Part shown: one piece after another, positions 1 through 13,557 of the stretch
Layout: each line of letters begins with the position of its first letter
Position numbering within the stretch: the first letter of the stretch is position 1
Source of the DNA: Aspidapion aeneum
Taxonomy: Eukaryota; Arthropoda; Insecta; Coleoptera; Brentidae
Assembly (NCBI GenBank): GCA_963576565.1
Contig: OY755046.1
Coordinates: 51,764,786 to 51,828,785, forward strand
Length of the DNA: 64,000 nucleotides
Direction: 5' to 3'
Notes under the pieces: generated by a model
Databases searched by the model: none
What the model was told of the DNA's origin: nothing
The model's input: the letters and a program-made list of their open reading frames with translations, nothing else
Position numbers and translations under genes: made by a program

Positions 1-464
1 CATACCTACAGAATTATGTGCCATTTTGAAATTCAAGATGACGACCACGACTGAAATGTTGGATTTGTGTAGGGTCAATGTATGTTGACATATTTGTATA
101 TCGAAATATATCAACATAGGTCTTTCTAGGTTTGTAAACCTGTACAGTTCAGACGTAAGAATACCGGAATACCAATATATTCATAAATATTATGTAAACA
201 CAAATCGAGTATTTCCATGCTTTTCCTCATAGTTTTCAGGGTGTAATTAATTCTTTGCCTTCCGGAAGGTATTTGCATTCATCTAGATGCTTTGTGATTT
301 CCAAATATCACACGTGACTTCTTCTTAGTTTTATAATTTATAACAAAAGTCAATTTTTGCCATTTGACGAAAATCAACCCATGTGAAGTCCCTATAAGAC
401 CTTTATCTCTCAAGAAAGGATGGCCGTTGCTAGTAATAAATCAATGCTTATTATTTGGGGTGTT

Positions 465-1365
465 TACAGGGTGTTTCACAATTTATCCGACACACTTTGA
501 CCACAAGTTCTTAAGGTCACTCATCGTAAAACTAGAGTTTTTTTTAACGATGAGTGTCCTTAGAAGTTCTGGGTTACCTACATAAAAAGTAGATTTATGG
601 AAAGTTTTTTTTTAATGTTGTTTAAGTTTTTATCAGTACCATAGTACGTTTTTTAAAAACTTTGCATTAATGCAATTAAATCTACTTCTTATGTGACCCG
701 GAACATGTAGTTAAAATTTGTCGCATAAGTTGTAAAACACCTGCTTCTTCTTCTTCAAGTGGCTTTAAAACCTCTAGTGGGTTTTAGCCTGATTCAACAA
801 AGTTCTTTATTCTGGCCTCTCTGGTACGGTTCTTCGCCACCTTCTTACGACGGTTGTCTTTTAAGTTTTGCATATACAGCTGGAATAAAAGAGTATATAA
901 CTTTTAAAAACTAGTTTAATATATCTGGAAGAATTCTCCACAAAAATTTATAATAACACTTTTGCATGCGTTCAAACCAGTTAACTTTTGTTGGCTTTTC
1001 TTCATCTTGGAACACTCAAACAGACGACTGACGTTTATTTTCGGGTTTATATGAGTAAATCCACGATTCTTCACCACTTACAATGCTGTACACGTTATTC
1101 GAGTTTCCTGCCTCAAAGCGGTCTAGAGTTTTCTAACACCAATTGACCCTAGCTTCTTTCTGTTCTTCAGTTAACAGATGCGGTATACAGCGGGAAACTA
1201 ATTTTCGTACCCCCAATTCTTTATGCAAAATTTTGTAAATTGAGGCCTTTGAAATCTCTAATGAAGCCTGAATCTCGCGATATGTCACATGTCAATCTTC
1301 CGTCGATCCACCAATAGCCAAAGATATTTTTCTTTCAAATATTTTTAGTTGTAAAACACCCTGTA
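465..1365. mobile_element. Possible inverted-repeat element around the mariner copy
   Basis: It starts tacagggtgtttcacaa and ends ttgtaaaacaccctgta. A related inverted end also lies at 729-743, so boundaries are uncertain. Confidence 0.35.
848..1318 (-). pseudogene. Irritans-type mariner, internally deleted
   Basis: The minus strand encodes part of the transposase (DRFEAGNSNNVYSIV-like and HRLLTEEQKEAR-like pieces). It starts at a TA followed by cgacggttgtcttttaag, the mariner TIR. About 330 bp are missing between 970 and 985 compared with the copy at 14469. Confidence 0.65.
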
Positions 1366-1699
1366 TAGTATTTTATCCACTTCAAGTTCCCGAAACGCCA
1401 CTCAGACTACTAACTGATTTCATAAAATCAAAATTCCTGCTGCATACGAAATAATCCCAATTTACTATGCCCGAAAATCTAGCTTTCTTGTATAGCTATA
1501 CCGCCAACTGCCCTTTGTCTTTCTTATTCCTCTTTTAAAGTGCCCATGGATGAAAAGACTCATGGAAACACATAACGTTTTCTTTTATGGTGACTTGTAA
1601 CACAACACCACAAGAAAAAAAAATTATATATCCGTAAGACAGACCATTTTTTTAAATAAATTCCGTCATGTGATATCTCATTTAAAAGGTATTTTAAAT

Positions 1700-4130
1700 T
1701 TGAGAAAAATTATCTCGACAAGAATGCATTGCCGAGTTGATTTCTGTTTTCGGTAATGAAGCACCACATCAGTCGACAGTTTCTCGTTTGCATGGAGAAT
1801 TCAAGACTGGACGGATTATCCTTAGTGACGATTCAAGGCCAGGGTGCACAAAAAACGTCTGTCACCGAGGAAAACATCGATGCTGTGCGCATGCTCATCA
1901 CGGAAGATCGGCATGTGACATTACGCGAGATTGAAGCTTTATTGGGTATTTCAAAGACCTCAATTCAAAAAATTTTGCATGAAGAATTATGGGTAAGAAA
2001 ATTAGTTTCCCGTTGGTTACCGCATCTGCTAAACCGAAGAACAGAACGAAGCTACGGTCAATTGGTCAAACTCTAGACAAAAGAAAAATCATCCGTTCTC
2101 GTAAAGTGTATCCAAAAAGATTGCCGCGACATTTGTCTCAAAAGCAGGTCATGTAGCAACAGTTCCTCTGGAAGATCACAGGACTGTTCCTGCCGATTGG
2201 TGCATCACCATTTGTTTGCCGAAAGTCATCCCTGAGGTTCGAAAAACGATCCCGGAACGATGAATCATCCTCCACCAAGACAATTCAAGTTCGCACAAAG
2301 CACAAAAACCGATTGAATTTTTAACCCAACAAAACGTCGAATTGTTGGACCATCCTCCATACCTTTCCGACCTAGGTCCCAACGATTTCTATACTATTCC
2401 AAAAATCAAGAACGTGGTCAAAGATTTCAGCAGTGGCGGCGCGTGATAAAAAGCCATGGGGGTGCACACCAAGGCGCAGGCGAAGTTTTTTTTTTGAGTG
2501 CCACGCTAAGTTTTTGGGCCTTTGAGTGGGCCGCTATATCATATAATTTAGAGCAAGTAATTAAAAAATGAGATATTTAGTTAGATATTAGTTACCTACC
2601 TATTAATATTGTTTTTATAAATAAATAATAAATGTATCACACCCAGTTTATTTTCTCTTCTAATGGCAAAGATGAAAATTTAATTGTCTTTAATATTGCA
2701 CGCTAATGCTATCAGAACTAGAAACTTCCACCATTGTCGTAAATACCAAATCGTCGAAATCAAAACAAACCGCCCGCGCCCGACCGACAATGCCAACTTA
2801 TCTAAGCGCTAGTGGTGTGCAAATACTATCTACTCGATACTTTAATATCTGATACATGGACGGATTCGAAGTAATCCAATCCTTCGACGCCAAATACCCG
2901 TTACTTGAATCCCGAATGGGACCGAAGCTGATGTATTACATTCGTATCAATCGTATCGGCATCGGCCGTATGAGTAACGAGTTTGGAGTACTTGTAATCA
3001 TTTGGACCGATATTTATTTACCTAAATATATGATTATTTGATTCAATAGCTGTTGATGTGTTATGTCTAGCGGGGCGGCTTATCTGGCGCAGTGTTGCCA
3101 TGCTCAGAAATGTATTTTCCCCAGAATGTATTTGAAAAGTTGCCAGATTGTGAACAAAATTCCCCGGATTAATATATCTACATTTTCGTAATAAAAAAAC
3201 TACAAACATGTAAAACATCAATATTTTTATTTTTTGCATATTTAGTAATTAAAATTTTAACTCTACTCAGTATTTATTGGATTTACCGATAATATAATGA
3301 TTAATTAGTACCGAATACAAAATATCTGATATTCAAATAGGAAGTATCAGTATCTACTCGGTACTTGGAAAAGTAATCGTTGCACATAATTAACTACTAA
3401 GCGCACGAATTAAAACTGCCCGTGAGCTGCTCTAACATGCAACGCGAACCATGGTCGCAGGGGGCATCACAGGGGTGCGGGCGGCATCGAGGCTATCTTT
3501 TGTATACGCGCTGTTCTGAAGAAAGGTTCAGATTCTATGTACTGTAAAATTCTATTGGGACATGTCGTCCTCTCTTTCCATATTTCGTAATTAGCATGCG
3601 ACATAACATCTACGGTGCATAGAATTTGGTTCCAGTAAATAAAAGCGTTGTTTGATGGAGAGTACAACGATAAAAGTAAAGAATTAGATTCGAACTAACT
3701 ATATAGCGCATCCGCCATTCCCCACAGGCTGGTTTGAACACGAATACAAACACATACATACCAGGTATTAATGTCCAATATAATATTCCAGTCTTTAGTG
3801 AATTCCTTTTGGGGTAATTTTGAATTAAATTAAGGAATGATCAAAGTTTAATATTTTTTAAGTAAAATTTGGAAGTGCACGTGCACATGTGCACTTATGG
3901 AGAAACCGCCACTGGATTTCAGTCGCCAGAGTAAGCAGTTGACGCCTTCAAGAATCCAATTTAGACAGTACGAACAAACGAGTTGAATTACAGCTTTGAC
4001 AACTGGTTTGAGCGCATGCAAAAGTGCATTAATTTTCTTGGAGAATACTTCGATAAACAATAAAGTCTTTAAAAGTTATCTACTGTTTTATTAAACCTGT
4101 ATATGCAAAACTTAAAAAAGGCAACCCTCG
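1700..4130 (+). mobile_element. Irritans-type mariner, 5'-truncated and interrupted
   Basis: Transposase pieces on the plus strand: GNEAPHQSTVSRLHGEFKTG (frame 1), EENIDAVRMLITEDRHVTLR, LGISKTSIQKILHEE, the third catalytic region PPYLSDLGPNDF, and after the interruption FDNWFERMQKCINFLGEYF with stop. The segment holding the first catalytic Asp is deleted (about 2060-2100). The right TIR ends tatgcaaaactta...caaccctcg before TA (4131-4132). A hAT-type element occupies 2431-3914. Confidence 0.8.
2431..3914. mobile_element. Non-autonomous hAT-type element inside the mariner
   Basis: 1,484 bp with 9-bp inverted ends CAGTGGCGG and a perfect 8-bp duplication GATTTCAG (2423-2430 and 3915-3922). gtgcac motifs recur near both ends. 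No transposase was recognised inside. Removing it and one duplication rejoins the mariner sequence. Confidence 0.85.
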
Positions 4131-4565
4131 TAGACAATACACACGCGGGCCACTAACAATGACTGAGTAAGATCTCCACATGTTCAAATTTGCCGAGATA
4201 CTGGACTTAGCACCAAGGTAGCCCCTAGGCCTGTCGTAAAACGCGACTAAAGGGGCCTCGACCAGAATGTTAACAAAAAAAAAATTAAACTGCACTTTTG
4301 GGATAACAGCAGATAACATCTATGGTAAAGGGGTGGGGCGCCTATTTGGATCTAGCAGCTAGTGCGGGCACATTGTGACTCTCTGTACCCTGTTGATTAT
4401 GTCCAAAGGTTTATAACCCACCAGTGGTCTAAGGCTACAACCATGGCATTATGTGGTATATCTAGTATATCATGATGACTAAGTTTCTGGCCTAAAATAT
4501 AATTTGAAGTCAACTGGGTTCTATTTACCAGATACTATTTAAATTATTATCTGAGTCAAACACAG

Positions 4566-5724
4566 CATTGGCGTAGCTAGCCTTGCTTTTCAGGGGGGGG
4601 CGTGGCCCCGGTCTATCTTGAACAAAAAGCCAACATAGGTTTTAAAGAGTCGTGCAAAGTGTGCAATGAATAAAAAAAAATACGCGCATTAAATGTTCTA
4701 ATATTTTAATATAAGAAATTTAATAATACATTTACCAACTTATTTATATGTATACACAGAAAGTATGTAATTCAGCAATTCTACAAAGAAAGTTTTCTAC
4801 GTTGCTGACTGAAAGCGTCTACCACACTGTCTAAGTCGACGTCAACATCTTTTTCTATGAATAACAATGACAAACCTGAGTGTCTCTCTTGAGTCATAGT
4901 TGTTCTAAATCAATTAAAAACTCTCCTCATGGCAGAGAAAGACCTCTCGCAAGTTGCACTTGAAATTGGAAGAATACTCGCAACTTTAAAAAGTTGGTAG
5001 AGGTTTGGATAGGTGTTTTCTGTTATATGTTGTTTGATAGAATCATGACCAACAGTTTGATTTAACCGAAAAATACAATTCTTTAAAACGGTCATTTCTG
5101 CTCTTAGAGCAGAAGTATTAATATTAAAAATTTCCCGGTATTGCTCGACGAATTTATTTCATTTAACGACGTGGGAAAACTTAATATGAAAATGGTTATG
5201 AAATTGTCACCAAAATCGGAAAATTTCCATAAGACACTAAACGCTAACCTCAAAAAAACTAAAAAGATTATTATATTTATTTTAGAAAAACAGTTTAAAA
5301 AGGTCTTTTATAACCTTACGACATCTACAACCCGATTTCGGAAACAGAGGGGCAAAGGTCGCTGTCTTTATTAAATGCGAAATTTAACTTACACTTCTAT
5401 AATATTTTACAAGATGTTTTAATTTAAAAAATATTTTCGGGAAATTGCATAAGTGCAGAAAAGTTACCGATAATTTAAGAGAAAAAGCCTAATTCCGCAA
5501 GACAAGGGCTTTTTCCTGAAATGTAAACATTATCTGAATGATTTTAAATTTTAATGCACCTATTTTATTTGAATATTTCCCGAATAATAATAGAAAAGTA
5601 TGTATTTTCAGCGGCATGTTCTTTTACTAGTAGTCGGTAGGGGAGGCGTAAAATATCTTAGGGGGGGCCTGAGGGACTTCAGGGGGGGCCAGGCCCCCCC
5701 TGGCCCCCCCTCTCTACGCCAATG
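4566..5724 (-). mobile_element. hAT element remnant with transposase C-terminus
   Basis: 1,159 bp with inverted ends CATTGGCGTAG and a perfect 8-bp duplication AAACACAG (4558-4565 and 5725-5732). G/C homopolymer tracts lie just inside both ends. The minus strand encodes the hAT dimerisation region at about 4800-5140: YPNLYQLFKVASILPISSAT then CERSFSAMRRVFN, a TGA where Trp is expected, and FRTTMTQERHSGLSLLFI. The rest of the transposase is missing. Confidence 0.88.
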
Positions 5725-5732
5725 AAACACAG

Positions 5733-6239
5733 TAGGTTCTTCGTGCAGAACGGGCCCAGAAAGGCGTGCCTAGTTGCCAGGTTAAATCCTTTAAGGGTGC
5801 TAACCGCCACTACCGTATATTCATACATTTATTCATACTGGACTTTGTTAACAGAACCGGAAGGCGCAAAGGGTAATCCTTACATACAGTAAAAGTGCAA
5901 AGAGTGGTTTTACTAATCCTCTTCTGTTGGAATTAAGTGAAGCGTTCAGTTTTCGAATGAAGTTCCACATCCATATAATTTTTATTGTCCAAGAGTTGCA
6001 TTCATTTTGATTGTATTTCTTTTGTAGCTGCCTTAAGGTACTTTTGTAAAGCTTCGTCTGTTATATCCATAACGAGAACTCTAAGTTTCAAAAGATCAAA
6101 AGGCTTTGTTGGTTTGGTTTTAGTTTCCAGTTTCCCGTTTTTCTTAAAATGATTTTTCGTTAGGAACTTTTATTATTTCACGAATCTTTTAGAAAAAAGT
6201 GGTCCTATACAATTTTGAAAAAAAAAATATTTAACATAC
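5733..6239. other. Unassigned DNA
   Basis: Between the hAT remnant and a LINE fragment; nothing recognised. Confidence 0.5.
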
Positions 6240-7242
6240 TGTATGCATTATATTTTAAAACTTAGATTGGGAAGAAATAGAAAGCAGAACCGATAAAAAT
6301 CCTGGATCAAACTAGATACAGCAGCTAAAGATATTGAGGCTTGAGTATGAACCACACTAAAACTAAAATCATAACAAACACAGATATCACGATCAGAATA
6401 AACCAAGAAAAATAGAACAAGTAGAGGAGGACAGGTATATATCTGGGACAAATTATTAAACTAAGAAAAGAAAATCAAACGGCTAAAATAAAGATACGAC
6501 GATAAATTAAGCTACATATTAAAAAATTAAAAATATCCTCAGTACCTCAAAACGAAAGTGTATAACCAATGTATCCTCCCTGTACTCACATATGGATCCA
6601 AGACCTGGACATTTACAAAATCAAACATGGATAAAGTAACAAAAGCCCAAACAATCAATGAAATGACAAGTAGAGGGATATATATCTGGGACAAATTATT
6701 AAACTTAAAAAAGAAAACCGAACGGCTGAAATCAAGAGCCGAGTAGGATTGGCCTGGGCAGCATTCGGTAAATTAAGCTATATATTAAAAAATAAAAAAT
6801 GTCCTCAGTACCTCAAAACGAAAGTGTATAACCAATGTATACTCCCTGTACTTAGCTATGGATCCCAGACCTGGACATTTACAAAATCAAACATGGATAA
6901 GGTCACAAAAGCCCAAAGATCAATGGAAAGACAAATTTTACATGTAAAGCTAACAGATAGAAAAATGAATTAATGGATAAGAAATAAAACAAAAGTAAGG
7001 GATGTCAGAGGAGAGGTAGCAATGGAAATTTGCCGGTCATAATATCAGATAGAAAGACGATCGATGGAACAAATTTATTGTAAACTGTAGGCCTTGGGAA
7101 AAGAAGGGGAAGACCCCAAATGAGATGGACGGACGATTTGAAGAAACATGCGGGGACTAGATGGATGACCACGGCGACAGATAGAGAAGAGTGGAAGATA
7201 TTGGGGGAGACCTATGTCGACAGATGGATCGAGGAAGGCTAA
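6240..7242 (+). pseudogene. RTE-like LINE C-terminal region with internal tandem duplication
   Basis: The plus strand encodes FGKLSYILKNKKCPQYLKTK, VLSYGSQTWTFTKSNMDK and, after stops, GKRRGRPQMRWTDDL...WMTTATDREEW, the typical C-terminus of RTE-like endonuclease/reverse transcriptases, ending with a stop at about 7242. A block of about 240-267 bp occurs twice (6433-6690 and 6673-6960). Several stops show it is dead. Confidence 0.8.
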
Positions 7243-8267
7243 ATAGAGATTCATTCAGTAAAACTAATTAGCAATTTTGTATGTCCAGGAAGTTAGCATA
7301 ACCACCTGCAAATTTTTAATGTATTTGATACATATGTATTTACTGTTGATCATTTGATCCTGATGGAAAGTCTCAGTATAAAAAAAAATATATTTAATAC
7401 ATAATATGTATTAACTGTAATTTTTTAATGTGTGTATTCCTTACACCGCAAAGCAATACAAAATTTGCCTTAAATGGGCTATAGATGTGGCAGTGAAGGA
7501 CGCTTAAATTGAATAGCAGTATCAGAGCCGCTCTTCTTTTGGTGAATTACATACAAGCCAAGCCCCTTTTTATGATTTTGTCTTTTGTGATTTTGTCCGG
7601 TTTTAAGAACAGACGTTATACAAAACTTCGATTCTATTTTTGCTTGATTATTAGTTTTATTACCAATTCTTTTTGATTATGTCTTGTTTTTATAAATGAT
7701 GTTTTTGATAATGTCCAGTTTTTAATAATTCCATTTATGAAATTGGACTGATACCATTTTTAGTTAGGGTGATTTTTTTGTCCTTTGAGATAAACTGTGG
7801 CCTGTTGGCTTATTGGTTAGATCATCGAATATACCGCGTGAACAAGTTCACATCTAGGGGGGCTTAGTTTCTGTAAGAGGATACAAAACAGATAGAGTAT
7901 GGCATGTATTAATAAAAGACCGCGATACGCGCGATTCCCGTGGAAAGCGTTCCAGCGTTGCCAAAGGTAACAACCTGAAACAATTGTTTGAGGCAACATT
8001 TCTTACTTGAAGAAAATTTTAAACAGAATAGTACTTTAAAATCTTGCTTGTTTGTAAAAGTAAGCGAAAATTAATAAATTATTTACTTTTTAATTTAACT
8101 AATTTATTAAATTATTTACATTTAGGAAGAAGCACAATTTCAAGGTATTATTCTAGTTGTGTATCACACCCCGTTTGGGCACTGTCCGTTTTTCAAAAAT
8201 ACTTTTTTCGAAGGCAGTTTGATCGAGTACCTAAATTTCGAAAACATTTTTTTCGTATAAGAACACT
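7243..8267. other. Unassigned DNA
   Basis: Nothing coding recognised. 7580-7740 has imperfect repeats of gatt(a/t)tgtc-ttttt. Confidence 0.5.
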
Positions 8268-9657
8268 ACAAGGGACTGCTGCAGGAGACGATACCCGAAT
8301 ATCTGGCAGCCTCTCCGAGAAGAGACATAGAAGTACATGGAGAGGAAGTAATCATCGAAAAAGAAATGATAAAGAATAATATTAAAAAACTTAAATCCGG
8401 AAAAGCTAGTGGACCTGGGGGAATATATGCTGAAATGCTCAAATATGGATCAGAGAAACTACTCGAAAATCTCACATATATTATTAATCAATGCATAAAC
8501 GGACATCCAGTACCTAATGATTGGAAAGTTGCATTCATATCCTCAATACATAAAAAAGGAAACAAGCTGGATTGCAACAATTACAGAGGAATTTCAGTAA
8601 CCAGTACTCTAAGTAGATTGTACGGTAGGATTCTTAGAGATCTAATAGAGAATGATTTTCATGAACAAGAAGAAGAAGAGCAAAGTGGGTTTCGCGCAGG
8701 CAGATCTTGTAGTGATAATATTTTTTGTCTTAAACAAGTAATTGAGAAAAGGAGCGCCAGAAATATAGAGACTCATGTTACCTTTGTGGACCTACAAAAA
8801 GCATATGATACCGTTCCAGTAGAAAAATTATGGACAGTTTTAGAGCAAACTAATATCAATCATACATACATAAAAGCGATAAAAGCACTATACAAAGGGT
8901 CAAAATCTAAAATTAAAATTGGAAATCGACTTTCAAAAGAATTCCTGGTAACAAAAGGCTTAAGACAGGGATGTTGTATCTCTCTAACTCTTTTTAAAAT
9001 ATATATCGCAGTAGCTCTAAAAAATTGGAAACGTAAAGTGCGCGGCATGGGAATACAACTTAACGACCGATTTACCATATAAACACTACAGTTACTTGGG
9101 TGTCACATTTGATAAGACAGGAACAGACTGTAAAGAATTGGAAAAAGAATGGTAAAAGCAAAAAAAGTTATTGGATGTCTTAACAGTATTCTATGGAGCA
9201 GAGAGATAAAAAAGAATGTAAAATTTAACATATATGAAACAATGGTCAAAAGCGCGCTGTTGTATGGAATAGAGACTTGTCGCGTAACAGAAAAATACAA
9301 AACAAAAATGGAAAGTGTCGAAATGGATGCAATAAGAAGATCAATGAGAATATCTAGAATAGATCACATAAGAAATGAGATCACAAAAGAAAGAATGGGA
9401 ATCGAGGGAAGCATAACGGATGACATTAGTAAAAAGCAACTGATATGGCAGGCCATGTACAACGGATGAACGACGAAAGATTACCAAAGCAGGTCCTAAA
9501 ATGGCAACCAATAGGGCGCAGAAAAAGAGGGCGTCCTAAACTAGAATGGCAACAGTCAATCCAAAGATCAATGAGTCAAAAGAATCTGACAGAGGATGAT
9601 TGTCAGGATCGAAGGAGGTGGAGAATAGGCGTCGGACAACGTAGAAAAACGTTCTAA
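8268..9657 (+). pseudogene. RTE-like LINE reverse transcriptase, internally deleted
   Basis: Reverse transcriptase pieces are clear: SGKASGPGGIYAEML, NYRGISVTSTLSRLYGRIL, EQSGFRAGRSCSDNIF, TFVDLQKAYDTV (motif A) and VTKGLRQGCC (motif B). Just after GIQLNDRFTI the frame stops and resumes at YLGVTFDK, so the catalytic FADD motif is deleted. The C-terminal part is readable in shifted frames (KNVKFNIYETMVKSALLYGI; PIGRRKRGRPKLEW) up to QRRKTF. A tagtagtagta tail follows at about 9666-9676. It is a dead copy, not a host gene. Confidence 0.85.
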
Positions 9658-10640
9658 ACCGACATAGTAGTAGTATAATTTTAAATTACGTTTTCTTCGG
9701 AAACAATATTTTTGAATGACATTTTTTTCCAAAACCTTTTCTTTAAATGACATTTTTTTCAAAAACAATTTTGTAAAAGTGTAATACTTTTGTTAAAATA
9801 TATTTTTTAGAAAAATTATTTTTTTGAGATAACTTTCCTGTCGTCGTTTTGGGAAATCAAAATCGGTGATATCCTTACCTTCCTAAATTGATGGCAAACA
9901 TATTGACTAAGTTGAACTTTCGCGAACCGAGTACCGGCTTATACTGATATTTTCGCTAATCTGGCAACGTTGGTTTTACGCTTTTCTGTTCTCCCATGCA
10001 ATCCTTATGGCCCATACAGAAATCCTACCCCTAAATAGAAGGCTGTCCACGCTGTATAACTGTATATGTTTGCTGGTTAGGTGTTTTTTGTTAGAAGACC
10101 TTTCATATATCTCTTTGTCTACTTGTTATAAAAATCTAACACTGACAGAGATGGCTTCATTGATCGCCACATAAAAGGGTGTTAAAGTTCAAATATGTCG
10201 AAAAAACCGCATTCTCGAGTAAACATACTTATTTCAGCAAGTTTTCCCCCTTTATTTACCCTTTGTAAAACCGCCCACTTCCTCTGGTTTGAAGGTGCCT
10301 AAGGGAGTGTTTTACTTAAATTTCCTCAATCTTGTACAAGTTCTTTGAGGGTGCACAGCCTTTGAGGGAAATCGGGAAGACTTCCTGTCACTGTGTGTGG
10401 GCCTCTTTTATTTTTTACCTAAAGAATAATTTTGCAAAAGGACTATTCAAAAAGCATCAGGCGATCTGCTTTTATAATATAAGCCCCATACAATACAATT
10501 TTGCAAAGTAATAAATTAAAGTAGAATGAAAAAGAACAGCATACTATTTTTAGGCATTTTTTTAAAAATGTGTGTCTACAGAATGCTAAACATATTGTAA
10601 GCAGTACCAATCAAGTGATGTTTACACAGATAAAAGCTCA
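9658..10640. other. Unassigned DNA
   Basis: No coding or RNA signal seen. The first 170 bp repeat atgacattttttt-like T-rich units; the rest is unique AT-rich sequence. Confidence 0.5.
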
Positions 10641-11860
10641 CTACAAATTTTTTTGCCAAAATAAGTCCTTAAAAAACTTAACTTGACCGTTAGCGAACTA
10701 TGGGAAAAAAGTTAAAAATACTTATATGACACTTATCTGTATCTGGTGTGAATTACGCATTTTTATACAGACTAAAAGTCTTCCAAGAGGCCAGATAATC
10801 CCTCTTGGCACAGTTTTTCCACATTAGCGCTAATGAATAATACCAAAGGGCTTTCAAGGAAAGGCCTTTCCCACTGTATTTCAACTAAACGAAAAGGAAA
10901 AAGAGAAAAATAAACTGTGCAAGAAAAAAAGCTTTAGTAAACGGCCGTAAACTACCAAAGATAAGGATCAGGAGCTATGGACAAGACAATCTAAAGTATT
11001 AAATAATAAATAAGAAATTTTTTTATATGTCTTATGACACTTACGATTTTTATCCTATCAAAATCCTTTTAAGAGGCCAGAAAAATTAGTATATCAACTG
11101 AAAGCAAATGAAAAAGGCAAAGAAGCTATTCTAAAAATATAAAGTAATTAAAACGTAGCTAAAGCACCACCACATTTAAGGATTGACAGCTGTGGACAAG
11201 AAGAAATATGTAGGACATTTCTCTGTATCTTATATCATTAACGCATTTTCATACTGACCAAAATCCTTCTAAAAGACCAAACTAGACTAGATTTCAACTG
11301 AAACTGTTCTGGAAATATTGCTTACTTACTTAAAACGTACCGACATCATTACTTTATTCAAGGATTAAGACATGATTAAGACCTATTATTGGCACTTTTC
11401 TGAATCTTACGTCACTTACTCATTTTTATACAGGCTAAAATTCTTCGAAAAGATCAGATAATCCCCCTTGGCACAGTTTTTTAACATCAACGCTAATGTA
11501 TGGATAAGAGAACTACCCCTTTTAATGAATAATACTAAAAAGCTTTTAAGAAAAGGCCTTTCCCACTGTATATCAAGTAACAGAAAAGGAAAAAGAGAAA
11601 AAAAACTGTACCAGAATTAAAGCTTACTTAAAGGGCAGCGAAAACAGCACCAAAGATAAGAAACGATTGAGAGCTATGGCCAAGACAATATATAAAGAAT
11701 TAAATAATATATTGGACACTTTTCCTTATCTTATTCTAGGCGACCAGAAAAGACTAGTATATCAACTGAAAGAAAAGTAAAAAAAGAAACTGTTTCAGAA
11801 ATATCACTTACTAAAAAGGTATATAACATATTTAACAATTGACAGCTATGGACAATAAAC

Positions 11861-12217
11861 ATATTTTTTATACGACTGTCTTGTAAAAGGGGGTTTTGCG
11901 CACGGAGAACACGATCTGAAAATGGCATTTTGCGCACGCTGTGTGCAAAACGTTTTGCACACGCTTATGTCATTTTTGCGCACGCCTATGTCATTTCTGC
12001 ATACGGGTCTCCCGTCATTGTGATTTTTGTTGTTGTCACCCATCAATAAAAGTTGGCTTAGTTCCGTAGCAACCGTCACTGCTCGTATGTTTTGTTGATT
12101 AGATACGTCAAAAAATTGTTGAATTTTTAAAGTTTTGTTGTAAAAATGTCGGAAATAAAAACAAGTTAAATTAAAATTTGATTTTTCTTTCTTTATTAGC
12201 AGTCGTATAAAAAATAT
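11861..12217. repeat. 18-bp perfect inverted repeat around a GCGCACG-rich insert
   Basis: atattttttatacgactg (11861-11878) is repeated inverted at 12200-12217. Inside are three GCGCACGC(C/T)TATGTCATTT-like repeats. The flank to 12320 carries ctcgccttcggctcgg. Confidence 0.5.
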
Positions 12218-13557
12218 TGTAAAAAACTCGTTTGAAAACCTCTTTGCACACTCCCTCGACTTGCAGACCTCGCCTTCGGCTCGGTCTACCAAACTCGATC
12301 GTGTGCAAAGAGTCGTTTTCAAACCTTGTTGTTTAAATAACTATTACAGGATACTTCTCTGTATCGTAAGACATCCACCAGTCAAATATAAAAAACAATA
12401 ACATGATTACACAAAATAAGAAAAAGGACAACAGTGTAACCGAAAATCAAGACACCAGTTCCAACCAGAAATACTATAAAATTCCTTACATAAAACATCT
12501 ATCCGAACAAATTAAGCGAAATTAAACATCTGATGACGTTCATATTGTATGTCATAACAGAATGGGAAATATACTTTCACAAAAAATATGAGTTACTTTG
12601 TGAATGTGGCGCTGTGTACCATGATCAGATCTGGAACAAAAAGGAAATAGAAGGAACCGAATAAGTTTAAAAAATAACTGTACAGCTCTGACACAGCACA
12701 CTGTCACAAACTCACAATTTCACATTTGAGGACACATAAATAATTGCCAACCTAACAACATTTAAAAGAAAGACTCACACAGGAAATGATATGCATAAAA
12801 AAAGAGGAAAAGAGTGTAAATAAAAGAAGTGAGATTGAAAACCTAAGTGCTTGTTATCACAGTTTAATAGAAAGATTAAAACAAAATTCTTCTGATCGCT
12901 AAAAAATATAAATTTACAAAACATACTAATATGAAAGAACTCTGGTAAAAAAAATTAGTCAATTACACATTTCTAAATCTTCTTTTCCTTTTACCTAAAA
13001 AACTATATTTATTAGTATGAATATGGATACACTAACAGGACACTTTTATGTGTCTTATGACACTTACGCATTTTTATACTGACCAACATTTCTCTAACAG
13101 ACCAGACTAGTATAACTACTAAAAGAAAAGAAAAAACTGTTCTAGGAATATTGTGTACGTAAGAAATACCGAAAGGACCACTATATTCAAGGATAGAAAC
13201 CTATGTAGAAGATATAGGAGAAAGGGAATTTTATTGCCTTATTACTCCTATTAAATGATTACCATTGCGTTTATTACTTGGAATAAAGTTGGCTAAATAT
13301 CCATCACATTTTTATTTTTGTAAAAAGTTGACTTTGCTGCATTTTGTCCCGCATATACTAACCACGATTAAAATATTTATTTAAAAAAAAAAGTTGTAAT
13401 AAAAATAATTTCTAATAACTAAATTTACTATTTACAAAATATATAAAGAATTACAGCGACCTAGTCATCGCTGTCGAATTTTGCGCATATTTTTTGCAAA
13501 GACTACATAAAATACAATTTTCAGTGATGTTACCTAAAAAAAGAAAAAAAAGAAATT

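Noticed and set aside
3467..3667. Possible transposase piece inside the hAT-type element at 2431-3914
   Set aside because: No hAT motif such as the dimerisation domain is visible in it.
8366..9082. A host gene encoding a reverse transcriptase-like protein
   Set aside because: The catalytic motif is deleted, the frame is broken, and related fragments occur at several other places in the window.
11846..12322. 158-codon open frame on the minus strand
   Set aside because: It overlaps an inverted-repeat insert with GCGCACG repeats and has no recognisable domain or coding-like composition.
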